A DNA stretch of 64,000 bases from Streptomyces sp. NBC_00234 (GCF_036195325.1 NZ_CP108101.1:1116001-1180000); one strand, 5' to 3'. Positions 25,938 to 35,266 are shown, counted from the stretch's first letter. A program made the numbers and translations. The notes: generated by a model not told the origin, from the sequence alone.

Positions 25938-26425
25938 TGGCTGATTCTGTCGTTCTCGATCCGGTGGACCTGCATATTCTGCGGCTCCTTCAGAACGATT
26001 CACGGACCACGTACCGGGAGCTGGCCGCCGAGGTCGGCGTGGCCCCGTCCACGTGTCTCGACCGGGTGACCCGGCTGCGCCGCTCCGGCGTCATCCTCGG
26101 CCATCAGCTGCGCCTCGATCCGGCCCGCCTGGGCCGCGGGGTGCAGGCGCTGCTCCTGGTGCAGGTCCGGCCGCACCGCCGCGAGCTCATCGGCCCGTTC
26201 GTTGACCGGATCAGGGCGCTGCCGGAGTCCCGCGCGCTGTTCCACCTCACGGGCCCCGACGACTACCTCGTCCAGGTGGCCGTGGCCGACACGGCGGATC
26301 TCCAGCGGCTGGTGCTGGACGAGTTCACCTCGCGCCGCGAAGTGGCCCGGGTGGAAACCCGGCTGATCTTCCAGCAGTGGGAGTGCGGGCCCCTGTTGCC
26401 GCCGGGGTCGCCGCCGGGCGACTGA
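25937..26425 (+). CDS. Lrp/AsnC-family regulator
   Basis: A 162-residue regulator. HTH at about residues 6-60 (LRLLQNDSRTTYRELAAEVGVAPSTCLDRV), then the RAM/ACT-like ligand domain (about 70-150, LLLVQVRPHRRELIGPF). Start ATG 25937. It is divergent from the trans-sulfuration enzyme, so a sulfur amino acid is the natural guess for its effector. Confidence 0.92.
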   Translation: MADSVVLDPVDLHILRLLQNDSRTTYRELAAEVGVAPSTCLDRVTRLRRSGVILGHQLRLDPARLGRGVQALLLVQVRPHRRELIGPFVDRIRALPESRALFHLTGPDDYLVQVAVADTADLQRLVLDEFTSRREVARVETRLIFQQWECGPLLPPGSPPGD

Positions 26426-26473
26426 TTCCCCGTGATGGTGACGCGAAGGCCCTCGTCGTACGAGGATGTCGGC

Positions 26474-28159
26474 ATGTCAGACACTTCTCAGAGCGCGCTG
26501 CCCCGCCAGGTCGCCGACGCCTACGTCGACGCATTCATCGAACTCGACCCGATCACCGGCACGTATCTCGGCATCGCCGAAAGCGCGCGCCGCCTGCCCG
26601 ACTTCTCGCCCGCGGGTCAGGCGGCCCTCGCCGACCTCGCCCGCGAGACCCTGGCAAAGCTCGACGCCGCGGAGAAGCTGCCGGGTGCGGACAGCGAGGC
26701 CGAACGCCGGTGCGGACGGCTGCTGCGCGAGCGGCTCACCGCCGAACTCGGCGTCCACGACGCCGACGAGGGTCTGCGCGTCGTCTCCAACCTCCACTCG
26801 CCGGTGCACAGCCTCCGCGAGGTGTTCACGGTCACGCCGACCGACACGGACGAGGACTGGGCCGCCGTCGTGGACCGTCTGCGCGCCGTCCCGGCCGCGC
26901 TGGAGGGATACCGCGCCTCGCTCGAACTCGGTCTGGAGCGCAAGCTGTACGCGGGCCCGCGCCCGACCGCGACGTTCATCGAGCAGCTGACGGACTGGGC
27001 GGGCAACGGCGACACGGGGTTCTTCCAGGACTTCGTCGCCCCCGGCCCGGACGCCCTGCGCGAGGAGCTGGCCGCCGCGGCCGGCGGTGCCACGGCAGGG
27101 CTGGTCGCGCTGCGCGACTGGATGAGCGAGGTGTACGCCCCGGCGGTCGAGGGCGCTCCGGACACCGTGGGCCGTGAGCGGTACGCACGCTGGGCGCGCC
27201 AGTACAACGGCGCCGACCTGGATCTCGACGAGGCGTACGCGTACGGCTGGTCCGAGTACCACCGCCTGCTGGTCGAGATGAAGGCCGAGGCGGAGAAGAT
27301 CCTGCCGGGCGCCGGTCCCTGGGAGGCGCTCGCCCACCTCGATGTGCACGGCGAGCACATCGAGGGCGTCGACGAGGTACGGGTGTGGCTGCAGAACCTG
27401 ATGGACGAAGCCATCGAGGCCCTTGACGGCACCCACTTCGAACTCGCCGAGCGGGTACGGAAGGTGGAGTCCCACATCGCCCCGCCGGGCGGCGCCGCGG
27501 CCCCGTACTACACCGGCCCCTCCGAGGACTTCTCGCGCCCCGGACGGACCTGGCTGCCCACGATGGGCGAGACCCGCTTCCCCGTGTACGACCTGGTGTC
27601 CACCTGGTACCACGAGGGGGTTCCCGGCCACCATCTGCAGATCGCGCAGTGGACGCACGTGGCGGAGAACCTCTCTCGCTACCAGGCGTCGCTGGGCCAC
27701 GTGAGCGCCAACGCCGAAGGCTGGGCGCTCTACGCGGAGCGGCTGATGGACGAACTGGGCTACCTTCCCGACGCGGAGCGCCGGCTCGGCTACCTGGACG
27801 CGCAGATGATGCGTGCCTGCCGGGTGATCGTGGACATCGGCATGCACCTGGAGCTGGAGATTCCGGCGGACTCGCCCTTCCACCCCGGCGAGCGGTGGAC
27901 GCCCGACCTGGCCCAGGAGTTCTTCGGCAGCCACAGCGGCCGGCCCGCCGACTTCGTCGAGAGCGAGCTGACCCGCTATCTGTCGATGCCGGGGCAGGCC
28001 ATCGGCTACAAGCTGGGCGAGCGCGCCTGGCTGCTGGGCCGGGAGAACGCCCGCAAGGCCCACGGCGACGCGTTCGACGCGAAGGCGTGGCACATGGCCG
28101 CCCTCTCACAGGGTTCCCTCGGTCTGGACGACCTGGTGGACGAGCTGTCCCGGCTCTGA
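26474..28159 (+). CDS. DUF885-family putative metallo-hydrolase
   Basis: A 561-residue DUF885 protein. The motif TWYHEGVPGHHLQIAQW (about residues 376-392) gives an HExxPGHH arrangement typical of this family and suggestive of a metal-dependent peptidase. The downstream NAEGWALYAERLMDELGY segment supplies a further Glu as in M3/M32-like proteases. No signal peptide, so cytoplasmic. Start ATG 26474; the in-frame ATG at 26432 lacks homology. A strong hairpin follows the stop. Confidence 0.88.
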   Translation: MSDTSQSALPRQVADAYVDAFIELDPITGTYLGIAESARRLPDFSPAGQAALADLARETLAKLDAAEKLPGADSEAERRCGRLLRERLTAELGVHDADEGLRVVSNLHSPVHSLREVFTVTPTDTDEDWAAVVDRLRAVPAALEGYRASLELGLERKLYAGPRPTATFIEQLTDWAGNGDTGFFQDFVAPGPDALREELAAAAGGATAGLVALRDWMSEVYAPAVEGAPDTVGRERYARWARQYNGADLDLDEAYAYGWSEYHRLLVEMKAEAEKILPGAGPWEALAHLDVHGEHIEGVDEVRVWLQNLMDEAIEALDGTHFELAERVRKVESHIAPPGGAAAPYYTGPSEDFSRPGRTWLPTMGETRFPVYDLVSTWYHEGVPGHHLQIAQWTHVAENLSRYQASLGHVSANAEGWALYAERLMDELGYLPDAERRLGYLDAQMMRACRVIVDIGMHLELEIPADSPFHPGERWTPDLAQEFFGSHSGRPADFVESELTRYLSMPGQAIGYKLGERAWLLGRENARKAHGDAFDAKAWHMAALSQGSLGLDDLVDELSRL

Positions 28160-28170
28160 TCCCGCGGCCC

Positions 28171-28198
28171 GGCGACCGGACGGGCGCGTCCGGTCGCC
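28171..28198 (+). terminator. Hairpin after the DUF885 gene
   Basis: GGCGACCGGAC pairs perfectly with GTCCGGTCGCC (11 bp) around a 6-base loop, 11 bases after the stop codon. Its 3' arm runs into the tandem repeats that follow. Confidence 0.75.
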
Positions 28199-28255
28199 GG
28201 TTCGTTCCCGGTCGCCGGTTCGTTCCCGGTCGCCCGTTCGTTCCCGGTCGCCGGG
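28192..28255. repeat. 18-bp tandem repeat, 3.5 copies
   Basis: GGTCGCCGGTTCGTTCCC occurs at 28192, 28210 and 28228 (one C for G in the third copy) and in part at 28246. The unit contains the 3' arm of the preceding terminator stem, so it may have arisen by slippage there. It lies between two convergent genes. Confidence 0.9.
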
Positions 28256-28268
28256 CGGGCTCCCTGTT

Positions 28269-28652
28269 TCAGTCCAGTGCCATGAGGCCGGCCGCCGTCG
28301 GCCGGAAGCCGCAGCCGGCGTAGAAGTCCGCCAGCTCGGGCTCGTAGTCAACGTGGAGCCACTGCGCGCCGCGCTCGCGCGCCTGCTCGGCCGCCGTCGT
28401 CACGAGGCGGCGGCCGAGCCCCCGCCTCCGCTCCTCGGGATGCACCGTCGTGTCGAGCACGAAGGCGTGCAGCCCGCCGTCGCCCGCGACGTTGACGTAT
28501 CCCACCAGCCGGTCCGCCCGGCGCGCGGCGAGCCAGAGCAGGCTGCGCTCCAGGACGGGGCCGAATCGCGTGTCGCGATGGCCGGGCCAGGCGCTCGCGA
28601 AGAGGGCGTTGAGTTCCGCGTCGGTCAGCGGCGGACTGATCTCGATGTTCAT
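28269..28652 (-). CDS. GNAT family N-acetyltransferase
   Basis: A 127-residue single-domain GNAT enzyme. The LDTTVHPEERRRGLGRRLV strand and loop bind acetyl-CoA, and the C-terminal ELADFYAGCGFRPT segment is typical. Substrate unknown. Its ATG lies 10 bases after the stop of the rhodanese gene, so the two are probably one operon. Confidence 0.85.
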   Translation of the reverse strand: MNIEISPPLTDAELNALFASAWPGHRDTRFGPVLERSLLWLAARRADRLVGYVNVAGDGGLHAFVLDTTVHPEERRRGLGRRLVTTAAEQARERGAQWLHVDYEPELADFYAGCGFRPTAAGLMALD

Positions 28653-28662
28653 GGGCTCGCCG

Positions 28663-29151
28663 TCAGCAGCCGCAGTCCTCGGAGTCGGCGGGCGCGGTGA
28701 GCGTGTCCGCGGTGCGCCGCTCACGTCCCTCCCAGGTCTCGAACTCGAAGCCCTCACGCGCCCAGTACTCGAAGCCGCCGAGCATCTCCTTGACCTGGTA
28801 GCCGAGCTGGGCCAGGGCGAGAGCGGCGCGCGTCGCACCGTTGCAGCCCGGTCCCCAGCAGTACGTGACCACGGGGACGGCAGGGTCGAGGAGTTCGTGG
28901 GCCTGTTCGGCGATGAGGGCGGTGGGCAGGTGCACCGCGCCGGGAATGTGCCCCTGGTCCCAGGAGGCGGTGGAACGGGAGTCGAGGACGACGAATCCGG
29001 GGTCGCCGTCCGCCGCGAGGGCCGCCGCGACGTCGGAGACATCGGCGTGGAAGGCGAGCGACGCACCGAAGTAGGCGGCCGCCGCGGCCGGGGAGGCCGG
29101 CGGAACGCGCAGGACGGGGTTGGCTCCGGTGGTGATCAGCTGTGAGGTCAT
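28663..29151 (-). CDS. Rhodanese-like domain protein
   Basis: A 162-residue single-domain rhodanese (about 30-135). The active-site loop is YCWGPGCNGATRAAL, with the catalytic Cys in YCWG and a second Cys four residues on. The C-terminus ends SEDCGC, adding redox-capable or metal-binding Cys. It is likely to be a sulfur-transfer protein. It is divergent from an Lrp/AsnC regulator and leads a two-gene operon with the GNAT enzyme. Confidence 0.88.
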   Translation of the reverse strand: MTSQLITTGANPVLRVPPASPAAAAAYFGASLAFHADVSDVAAALAADGDPGFVVLDSRSTASWDQGHIPGAVHLPTALIAEQAHELLDPAVPVVTYCWGPGCNGATRAALALAQLGYQVKEMLGGFEYWAREGFEFETWEGRERRTADTLTAPADSEDCGC

Positions 29152-29193
29152 GACCAGAAATCTATGGCCAGTGATCATCTGGAGGAAGTGAGG

Positions 29194-29225
29194 ATCCCCG
29201 GCATCCCACTTGATCTGCCGGGGAT
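29194..29225. promoter_or_regulatory. 10-bp inverted repeat between divergent rhodanese and Lrp genes
   Basis: ATCCCCGGCA and TGCCGGGGAT are perfectly complementary with a 12-base spacer. The repeat sits 20 bases before the Lrp start codon and 43 bases from the rhodanese start, so it could be the operator of the Lrp protein or a leader hairpin. Confidence 0.5.
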
Positions 29226-29245
29226 TTCCCTGTTGTCTTCCCCTC

Positions 29246-29692
29246 ATGACCGACTATTCCCCGGACGCCACGGACTGGCGCATCCTCGACGTCCTTCAGC
29301 GCGACGGCCGGGCCTCGTTCGCCGAGCTGGCGCGCGCCGTCGCGATGTCCCCGAGCGCGGTCACCGAGCGGGTGCGCCGCCTGGAAGAACTCGGGGTGAT
29401 CACCGGGTACGCCGCGGTGGTGGACCCCGATCGGCTCGGGCTGCCGATTCTCGCCCTCGTGCGGCTGCGCTACCCGAACGGCAACTACAAGCCGTTCCAC
29501 GACCTGACCGACACCACGCCGGAGATCGTGGAGGCCCACCACGTGACGGGGGACGACTGCTTCGTCCTCAAGGTCACCGCCCGGTCCATGGGCCATCTGG
29601 AACAGGTCACCGGCCGGATCGGCGCCCTCGGCGCCGTGACCACCAGCATCGTGTACTCCTCCCCGCTCCCCCGGCGGCCGATCAGCCGCTGA
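29246..29692 (+). CDS. Lrp/AsnC-family regulator
   Basis: A 148-residue regulator with HTH at about residues 8-60 (LDVLQRDGRASFAELARAV) and a RAM ligand domain at about 66-145. Start ATG 29246. Divergent to the rhodanese/GNAT operon, which it probably regulates. Its stop overlaps the end of sbcC by 11 nt on the opposite strand. Confidence 0.92.
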   Translation: MTDYSPDATDWRILDVLQRDGRASFAELARAVAMSPSAVTERVRRLEELGVITGYAAVVDPDRLGLPILALVRLRYPNGNYKPFHDLTDTTPEIVEAHHVTGDDCFVLKVTARSMGHLEQVTGRIGALGAVTTSIVYSSPLPRRPISR

Positions 29693-32600
29693 CACCGCCC
29701 GCCGTACGGTGGCGGACCGCCGACCCCTGCCGTTCCTTGACCACTTCGAGCTGGGCGGGGATGCGGCGCCGCAGATCGGCCACGTGGCTGACGATGCCGA
29801 CGCTGCGGTCGCGTTCCCGCAGCGAGTCCAGCACGTCGAGCACCTCGTCGAGGGTCTGCTCGTCCAGGCTGCCGAAGCCCTCGTCGATGAAGAGCGTGTC
29901 CAGCCGTACGCCGCCTGCCTCGTCGGTGACGACGTCGGCGAGGCCGAGCGCCAGCGCGAGCGAGGCGAAGAAGGTCTCGCCGCCGGACAGGGTCGCCGTG
30001 TCGCGCTCCTTGCCGGTCCACGCGTCGACGACGTGGAGGCCGAGCCCTGCGCGGCGACCGCCGGAGCGGGCGTCCGAGTGGACCAGGGTGTAGCGGCCCG
30101 ACGACATCCTCTGGAGCCGGGCGGTGGCAGCGGCGGCGACCTGTTCGAGCCGGGCCGCGAGCACGTACGCCTCCAGGCGCATCTTGCGTTCGTTGTCGGC
30201 GGAGGTGCCCGCGGTCAGCCCGGCGAGCCGGGCCACCCGCTCGTACTCCCGGCGCAGCGGCCCCAGCCCCCGGACCTCGTCGGCGGTGCGCCGCGACAGC
30301 CGGTCGAGTTCGGAGCACCGTTCCCCGGCCGCGGCGCGTGCCGCCGAGGCGTCGCGCAGTAGCCGGTCGGCGGTGGCGTACGCGGACTGCGCGGCGTCCG
30401 GATCCGCCGGCGGGCGTTCGGCGGCGGCGTGTGCGTCCTGTTCGGCGAGCCGGTCGGCGACGGCGGCGGCCTCGGCCTGCCAGGCGTCGATCCGGTGCTG
30501 GAGTTCGCGGTGCGCGACGTCGGTGAGAAGTGTCGCCGCCGCGGCGTCGGGGGTGTCGAATCCGGCCCTGAACGCGGCGTCGGCGAGCCGGTCGTCGGCC
30601 TCCTTGCGTCGCTGCGCCGCGCTCTGCTCGTCCCGAACGGCCTCGGCCGCCTCGGCGAGCAGTCCCACTCTGCGTTCCAGCCGGTGCGCGTGCGCGCCGA
30701 CGGTCGCCGAATCGCCGCGCGCGGTCACCAACTCAGCCTCAAGCACGGCCTGTTCACGGTCGAGCCCCTCCCTCTGGGAGGTGCGGGCCGCGGCACGGCG
30801 CTCCGCCTGCTGGCGCTGCTCGAGCCGGCCCGCGTGCTCCCGCTCGGCGGCGGCAAGGGCTTCACGGGCGGCGTGCGTACCGGCGGCCAGGCGGTGGGCT
30901 GAGGCATGCTCCCCGGCCAACCCGGTTACCAGTGAGTCGAGTTCGGCGACCGACGGGCCGGTGACGGTGAGCTCGCCGGACTCCTCCGACGCCCCGTCCT
31001 GCACCGTCCCCTCCGCGGCCTCGGCGCTCGCCCCGGCGAACCTCTCGCGTATGGAGCCGAGTTCATGCTCCGCGGTGGTGCGCGCCGCCTCCGCGCGCCG
31101 GTGCGCGGCGAGGGCGGCCTCCTCGGTGGCCCGGTCCACATGTCCGTCTCCGGGCAGTGCGGGGTCCGGGTGGTCGGCGGAGCCGCAGACCGTGCAGGCG
31201 GCGCCGTCCACCAGCCCGGCCGCCAGTTCCGCGGCGATGTCCCGCAGGCGCCGCTCCCGCAGTTCCAGCCAGTGCTCGTGCGCCGCGAGCGCGCCCTCTC
31301 GTGCGGCGGACATCCGACGGGCGGCGGCGCCTGCCTCCACGGCGAGCGCGTCACGCCGCCGGGCCGCTTCCAGCCGCCGGCGCGCAGGGGCCAGACGACC
31401 GGCCAGCTGCTCGGCGCGGGTCGCCGCCTCCTGGGCCTCCTCTATGCGCTCCTGGAGCTCGTGCCGGGTGGCGTCCCAGCCCGCGAGCCACTGCCCGGTC
31501 TCCTGGATCAGCTCGTCGTCGGCACGTGACTGCCGTTCGAGCGTGGCCCGTTCGGCGTCGATCTCCGCGCTCCGCCGCTCGGCTCGGCGCGCCGAGTCCA
31601 GCCCGCCCAGTTCCTGACGGAACCGGCGCTCCAGCGTGGCGAGTTGCTCCGCGCCCGCGTCGGCCAGGTCGGCGGGCAGCTGGGCGCGCGACCGCTCACG
31701 GGCCTCGTTCGCCGCGCGGTACGCCCGCTCCGCCTCGTCCCGCAGGTCCAGGGCCGGGGCGACCAGGTCCGCCTTGCGCGCACGTTCCAGCCGTTCGCCG
31801 CACCGGTCCCGTTCGGGGCGGCCCGCCTCGAGCGCGGCGGCGCGGTGCCGGGTCTCCTCGTACCGCTGCTGGAGCCTGGCGAGCTCGTGTTCGGCGTCGA
31901 GCGCCTGGCGGGCCGCCGCCTGCCGGCTCTCGGCCGCGGACAGGGCCCATTCGGCGACGGTGAGCCGTTCCCGTGCGCCGGCGCGTGCCACGGCTGCCCA
32001 CTCCAGGACGCCTTCGGCAAGCCCGGGCTCGCCCGGCCGGTCCTCGGGCAGCGGCCACTCCCGCCCGGCAGGCCCGGCCGCCTGCGCGATCCGCTGGGCG
32101 AGGCCGATGATCTGCTCGTCCCCTGTCCTGACCTGCGCCTCGGCGCCACGGCGGAGCTCGGCCAGCCGTTCCTCGACCGCCGCGAAGCGCCGGGTGTCGA
32201 AGAGTCTGCCGAGCAGCCTGCCGCGGGCCTCCGCGTCGGCGCGCAGGAAGCGGGCGAAGTCTCCCTGGGGCAGCAGCACGACCTGGCAGAACTGCTCCCT
32301 GCTCATCCCGATGAGCTCGGAGAGCTCCTCCCCGATCTCCTGGTGCGAACGGCTGAGGGGACGCCAGCCCTTCTCGGCGTCGTACTCCCGCAGGCGGCTC
32401 TGTGCCTTCTCGGTCGTGAAGCCGGTGCCCTTCTTCTTGCGGCGGGGCTGGGCCGGCAGCCGGGTCACCTCCAGGCGGCGCTCGCCGACGGTCAGCTCCA
32501 GGCAGACCTCGGTGGGCAGTCCTTCCGGAGCGTGATCGCTGCGCAGTGAGGTGCCGGGGCTCTGCCGGGCGCCGGGTACCGCCCCGTACAGCGCGTAGCA

Positions 32601-32744
32601 GACGGCGTCGAGGACGGAGGTCTTCCCGGCGCCGGTCGGGCCGTGCAGCAGGAAGAGTCCGGCCGAGGAGAGCGCGTCGAAGTCGACCTCCTGGGTGGCG
32701 CCGAAGGGGCCGAAGGCCGTGATCGCGAGCCGGTGGAGCCTCAC
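29682..32744 (-). CDS. sbcC: Exonuclease SbcC (Rad50-like ATPase)
   Basis: A 1020-residue SMC-like ATPase. Walker A GPTGAGKT is at residues 35-42, long coiled-coil arms fill the middle, and a CxxC zinc hook (ACTVCGSADHPD) lies near residues 516-519. The C-terminal half-domain has signature TLSGGETFFASLALALGLADV and Walker B region LDTLFIDEGFGSLDE. With SbcD it cleaves hairpins and double-strand ends. The GTG start at 32744 overlaps the sbcD stop (GTGA), so translation is coupled. Confidence 0.96.
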   Translation of the reverse strand: MRLHRLAITAFGPFGATQEVDFDALSSAGLFLLHGPTGAGKTSVLDAVCYALYGAVPGARQSPGTSLRSDHAPEGLPTEVCLELTVGERRLEVTRLPAQPRRKKKGTGFTTEKAQSRLREYDAEKGWRPLSRSHQEIGEELSELIGMSREQFCQVVLLPQGDFARFLRADAEARGRLLGRLFDTRRFAAVEERLAELRRGAEAQVRTGDEQIIGLAQRIAQAAGPAGREWPLPEDRPGEPGLAEGVLEWAAVARAGARERLTVAEWALSAAESRQAAARQALDAEHELARLQQRYEETRHRAAALEAGRPERDRCGERLERARKADLVAPALDLRDEAERAYRAANEARERSRAQLPADLADAGAEQLATLERRFRQELGGLDSARRAERRSAEIDAERATLERQSRADDELIQETGQWLAGWDATRHELQERIEEAQEAATRAEQLAGRLAPARRRLEAARRRDALAVEAGAAARRMSAAREGALAAHEHWLELRERRLRDIAAELAAGLVDGAACTVCGSADHPDPALPGDGHVDRATEEAALAAHRRAEAARTTAEHELGSIRERFAGASAEAAEGTVQDGASEESGELTVTGPSVAELDSLVTGLAGEHASAHRLAAGTHAAREALAAAEREHAGRLEQRQQAERRAAARTSQREGLDREQAVLEAELVTARGDSATVGAHAHRLERRVGLLAEAAEAVRDEQSAAQRRKEADDRLADAAFRAGFDTPDAAAATLLTDVAHRELQHRIDAWQAEAAAVADRLAEQDAHAAAERPPADPDAAQSAYATADRLLRDASAARAAAGERCSELDRLSRRTADEVRGLGPLRREYERVARLAGLTAGTSADNERKMRLEAYVLAARLEQVAAAATARLQRMSSGRYTLVHSDARSGGRRAGLGLHVVDAWTGKERDTATLSGGETFFASLALALGLADVVTDEAGGVRLDTLFIDEGFGSLDEQTLDEVLDVLDSLRERDRSVGIVSHVADLRRRIPAQLEVVKERQGSAVRHRTAGGVSG

Positions 32745-33907
32745 CGCGACACCTCGTCCACGCCGCTGTCCACCCGTACGTCGTCGAAGGCGGCGCGCAG
32801 CACCGTCCGTTCCTGCTCGTCCGGTCCGCTGCCACCGCGCACATGGGCCACGAAGTCCTCCGCGATCTGGTGGTCGTCGCGTCCTCTGAGGCGCTGTGCG
32901 TACGAGGCGAGGGGGTCGTCGGGGGCCCGTTCCGGGTCGAAGACCAGGCTCAGGGTGTGCGGGAAGCGCTCCATGAGACGGGCCATCGGCTCGTCCGGGC
33001 GCACCGGGTCGGTGAGCGTGGCCTCCACCCAGGACTCCCGGTGCTCCTCGTGACGGGGGTCGTCGAGCAGGGTGTCGAGGTGTCCGCGGAGCCGGACGAG
33101 GCCGCGGGGCACCGGGCAGTCGACGCGTTCGGCGGCGAGGGAGCCCTCCCCGTCGAGATCGACCAGCCACATCGTCTTGCGGTGGTCCGCTTCGGAGAAG
33201 GAGTAGGCGAGCGGGGAGCCGGAGTAGCGCACGCGCTCGGTGACGCGCTGGCTGCCGTGCAGATGCCCCAGTGCCACGTAGTCGACGCCGTCGAAGACTC
33301 CGGCCGGCACGGCGGCGACCCCGCCGACGGTGATGTCGCGTTCGCTGTCGCTGGGCTCGCCGCCCGCGACAAAGGCATGGGCGAGGACCACCGACCGGGT
33401 CCCGGCCGGCCTGGTCGCGAGGTCGGCGCGGACCCGGTCCATGGCGGCCGTGAGGACCGCCTCGTGGCCCGCCCTGGAGGCACCAAGGGTGTCCTTGACG
33501 AGCGCGGGTTCCAGATAGGGCAGCCCGTAGAACGCCACCTCGCCGTGTCCGTCGCTCAGGACGACGGGGGTGCCGCAGCCCTCGGGGTCGGTACGCAGGT
33601 GGATTCCGGCCCGCCCGATCAGACCGGCGCCGACGCCGAGCCTGCGGGCCGAGTCGTGGTTCCCGGAGATCATGACGGTCGGGACTCCGGCGGCGGCGAG
33701 ACGGTGCAGGGCGTCGTCGAACAGCTCGACGGCGGACAGCGGCGGCACGGCCCGGTCGTAGACGTCCCCGGACACCAGGACGACGTCGGCCCCGCGCTCG
33801 TCCACCGTGGCCACCAGGTGATCGAGGAAGGTCCGCTGGGCGTCCAGCATCGGCACACGGTGGAGCGAGCGCCCCAGATGCCAGTCCGAGGTGTGCAGAA
33901 TCCTCAA
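32741..33907 (-). CDS. sbcD: Exonuclease SbcD (Mre11-like nuclease)
   Basis: A 388-residue calcineurin-type nuclease. Metal ligands lie in HTSDWHLGRSLH, LVSGDVYDRAVPP, ISGNHDSARRL and the ALGHLHGSQ segment. The start is taken as TTG at 33907, which gives the usual LRILHTSDWHLG N-terminus, with CGGAG 7 bases upstream. No ATG or GTG in frame gives a better start. First gene of the sbcD-sbcC operon. Confidence 0.95.
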   Translation of the reverse strand: MRILHTSDWHLGRSLHRVPMLDAQRTFLDHLVATVDERGADVVLVSGDVYDRAVPPLSAVELFDDALHRLAAAGVPTVMISGNHDSARRLGVGAGLIGRAGIHLRTDPEGCGTPVVLSDGHGEVAFYGLPYLEPALVKDTLGASRAGHEAVLTAAMDRVRADLATRPAGTRSVVLAHAFVAGGEPSDSERDITVGGVAAVPAGVFDGVDYVALGHLHGSQRVTERVRYSGSPLAYSFSEADHRKTMWLVDLDGEGSLAAERVDCPVPRGLVRLRGHLDTLLDDPRHEEHRESWVEATLTDPVRPDEPMARLMERFPHTLSLVFDPERAPDDPLASYAQRLRGRDDHQIAEDFVAHVRGGSGPDEQERTVLRAAFDDVRVDSGVDEVSR

Positions 33908-34033
33908 GACACCACTCCGACGGCTACGACCTGCATGTTCTTCTTCCTCTGCCCGCGGGCCGGCCCGTGGTCCCACGATCGGCACCGACCACGCTAACGC
34001 CGGTGGTCTCCGGATCCCGCACGAATCATGGTT

Positions 34034-34660
34034 TCAGACGTCCCCGTACGCTTCCCCGCCCAGTTCGAGCGTGGCCGACCCCGCCGTCGCATCGGCCAGC
34101 CAGGCCGTGAATCCTTCGACGTCGGCGTCCGGCAGGCCGATCGCGATGGTCACCGCCTCCGCGTAGCCGACCTCGCGGACGGCGATGCCGGTGGCCCGCA
34201 GATCGTTCTCCAGCTTGCCCGCGCGCTGGTGGTCCACCGTGACCGTCGCCAGCCGGAAGCGCCGGCGCGCGATCGTGCCGACCTCGTCGAGCGCTTCGCC
34301 GACGGCTCCGCCGTAGGCCCGGATCAGTCCGCCGGCGCCGAGCTTCACACCCCCGTAGTAGCGGGTGACGACAGCGACGACGTAACGCATCTCACGGCGC
34401 ATGAGCATGTGCAGCATGGGAACGCCGGCCGTCCCGCCGGGCTCGCCGTCGTCGGACGCCTTCTGTACGGAGGCGTCGGCGCCGATCACGTACGCGAAGC
34501 AGTTGTGGCTGGCGGTGGGGTGCTCCTTGCGTACGCGTGCGACGAAGTCCTGCGCCTCCTGCTCGGTGGCGGCGGGCGCGAGCGCGCAGATGAAGCGCGA
34601 CCGGCTGATCTCGGTCTCGTGCACGCCCGCTCGGGCGACTGTCCGGTACTGCTCCTGCAT
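34034..34660 (-). CDS. IMPACT/YigZ family protein
   Basis: A 208-residue protein. The UPF0029 domain (about 15-130) shows SRSRFICALAPA, ASHNCFAYVIG, SDDGEPGGTAGVPML and YYGGVKLGAGGLIRAYG. A short DUF1949-like C-terminal domain follows. Family members relate to eukaryotic IMPACT and may affect translation; the bacterial role is unsettled. Single-gene unit on the minus strand. Confidence 0.92.
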   Translation of the reverse strand: MQEQYRTVARAGVHETEISRSRFICALAPAATEQEAQDFVARVRKEHPTASHNCFAYVIGADASVQKASDDGEPGGTAGVPMLHMLMRREMRYVVAVVTRYYGGVKLGAGGLIRAYGGAVGEALDEVGTIARRRFRLATVTVDHQRAGKLENDLRATGIAVREVGYAEAVTIAIGLPDADVEGFTAWLADATAGSATLELGGEAYGDV

Positions 34661-34815
34661 CCGGCCACCCTATGCGCCGCTCGGAGCGGGTACGGCCGCC
34701 CGCCCGTGACACCGGAGTTCCGGGCGGCGGGCGCCGCCGGTCCTGCGTGGGAATCCCCGGCGCCCGCCGCAGGTTGCCCAGTCAGTGAGTATTCGCGTCT
34801 GCGGGAAGGCATGAC

Positions 34816-35223
34816 ATGCACGGCGATCACGACACCATCCGCAAGATCCTCACCGAGTCGGGTGACGTCTGGGCCGTCGTCGGCCTGTCGTCGAACGAGT
34901 CCCGCGCGGCCTACGGGGTCGCGGCGGTGCTCCAGCGCTACGGCAAGAAGATCGTGCCGGTGCATCCCAAGGCCGAGACCGTGCACGGGGAACCGGGCTA
35001 TCCGTCCCTGGACGCCATTCCGTTCAAGGTCGACGTGGTGGACGTGTTCGTGAACAGCGATCTCGCGGGCGCCGTCGCCGACGAGGCGGTGGCCATCGGG
35101 GCCGGAGCCGTCTGGTTCCAGCTCGGGGTCGTCGACGAGGCCGCCTACGGGCGGACCACGGCGGCCGGGCTCGACATGGTCATGGACCGCTGCCCCGCCA
35201 TCGAGATCCCGCTCCTCGGCTGA
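34816..35223 (+). CDS. CoA-binding domain protein (YccU-like)
   Basis: A 135-residue Rossmann-fold protein of the CoA_binding_2 family: VVGLSSNESRAAYGVAAVLQRYGKKIVPVHPK, then VDVVDVFVNSDLAG and AVWFQLGVVDEAAYGR. It is similar to the CoA-binding domain of succinyl-CoA synthetases, but the role of the free-standing protein is unknown. GGGAAGG lies 6 bases before the ATG. Confidence 0.88.
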   Translation: MHGDHDTIRKILTESGDVWAVVGLSSNESRAAYGVAAVLQRYGKKIVPVHPKAETVHGEPGYPSLDAIPFKVDVVDVFVNSDLAGAVADEAVAIGAGAVWFQLGVVDEAAYGRTTAAGLDMVMDRCPAIEIPLLG

Positions 35224-35266
35224 GCACCACGAGGCGTGCTGTCGCGCGGAGCCGTCGGCCGGGACA

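Noticed and set aside
28192..28255. Short regular repeats considered as a CRISPR array
   Set aside because: The 18-bp units abut with no spacers, and no cas genes are present in the window.
30124..32549. Long frames antisense to sbcC
   Set aside because: Ser/Ala/Arg-rich shadow translations; sbcC has complete Walker, zinc-hook and signature motifs.
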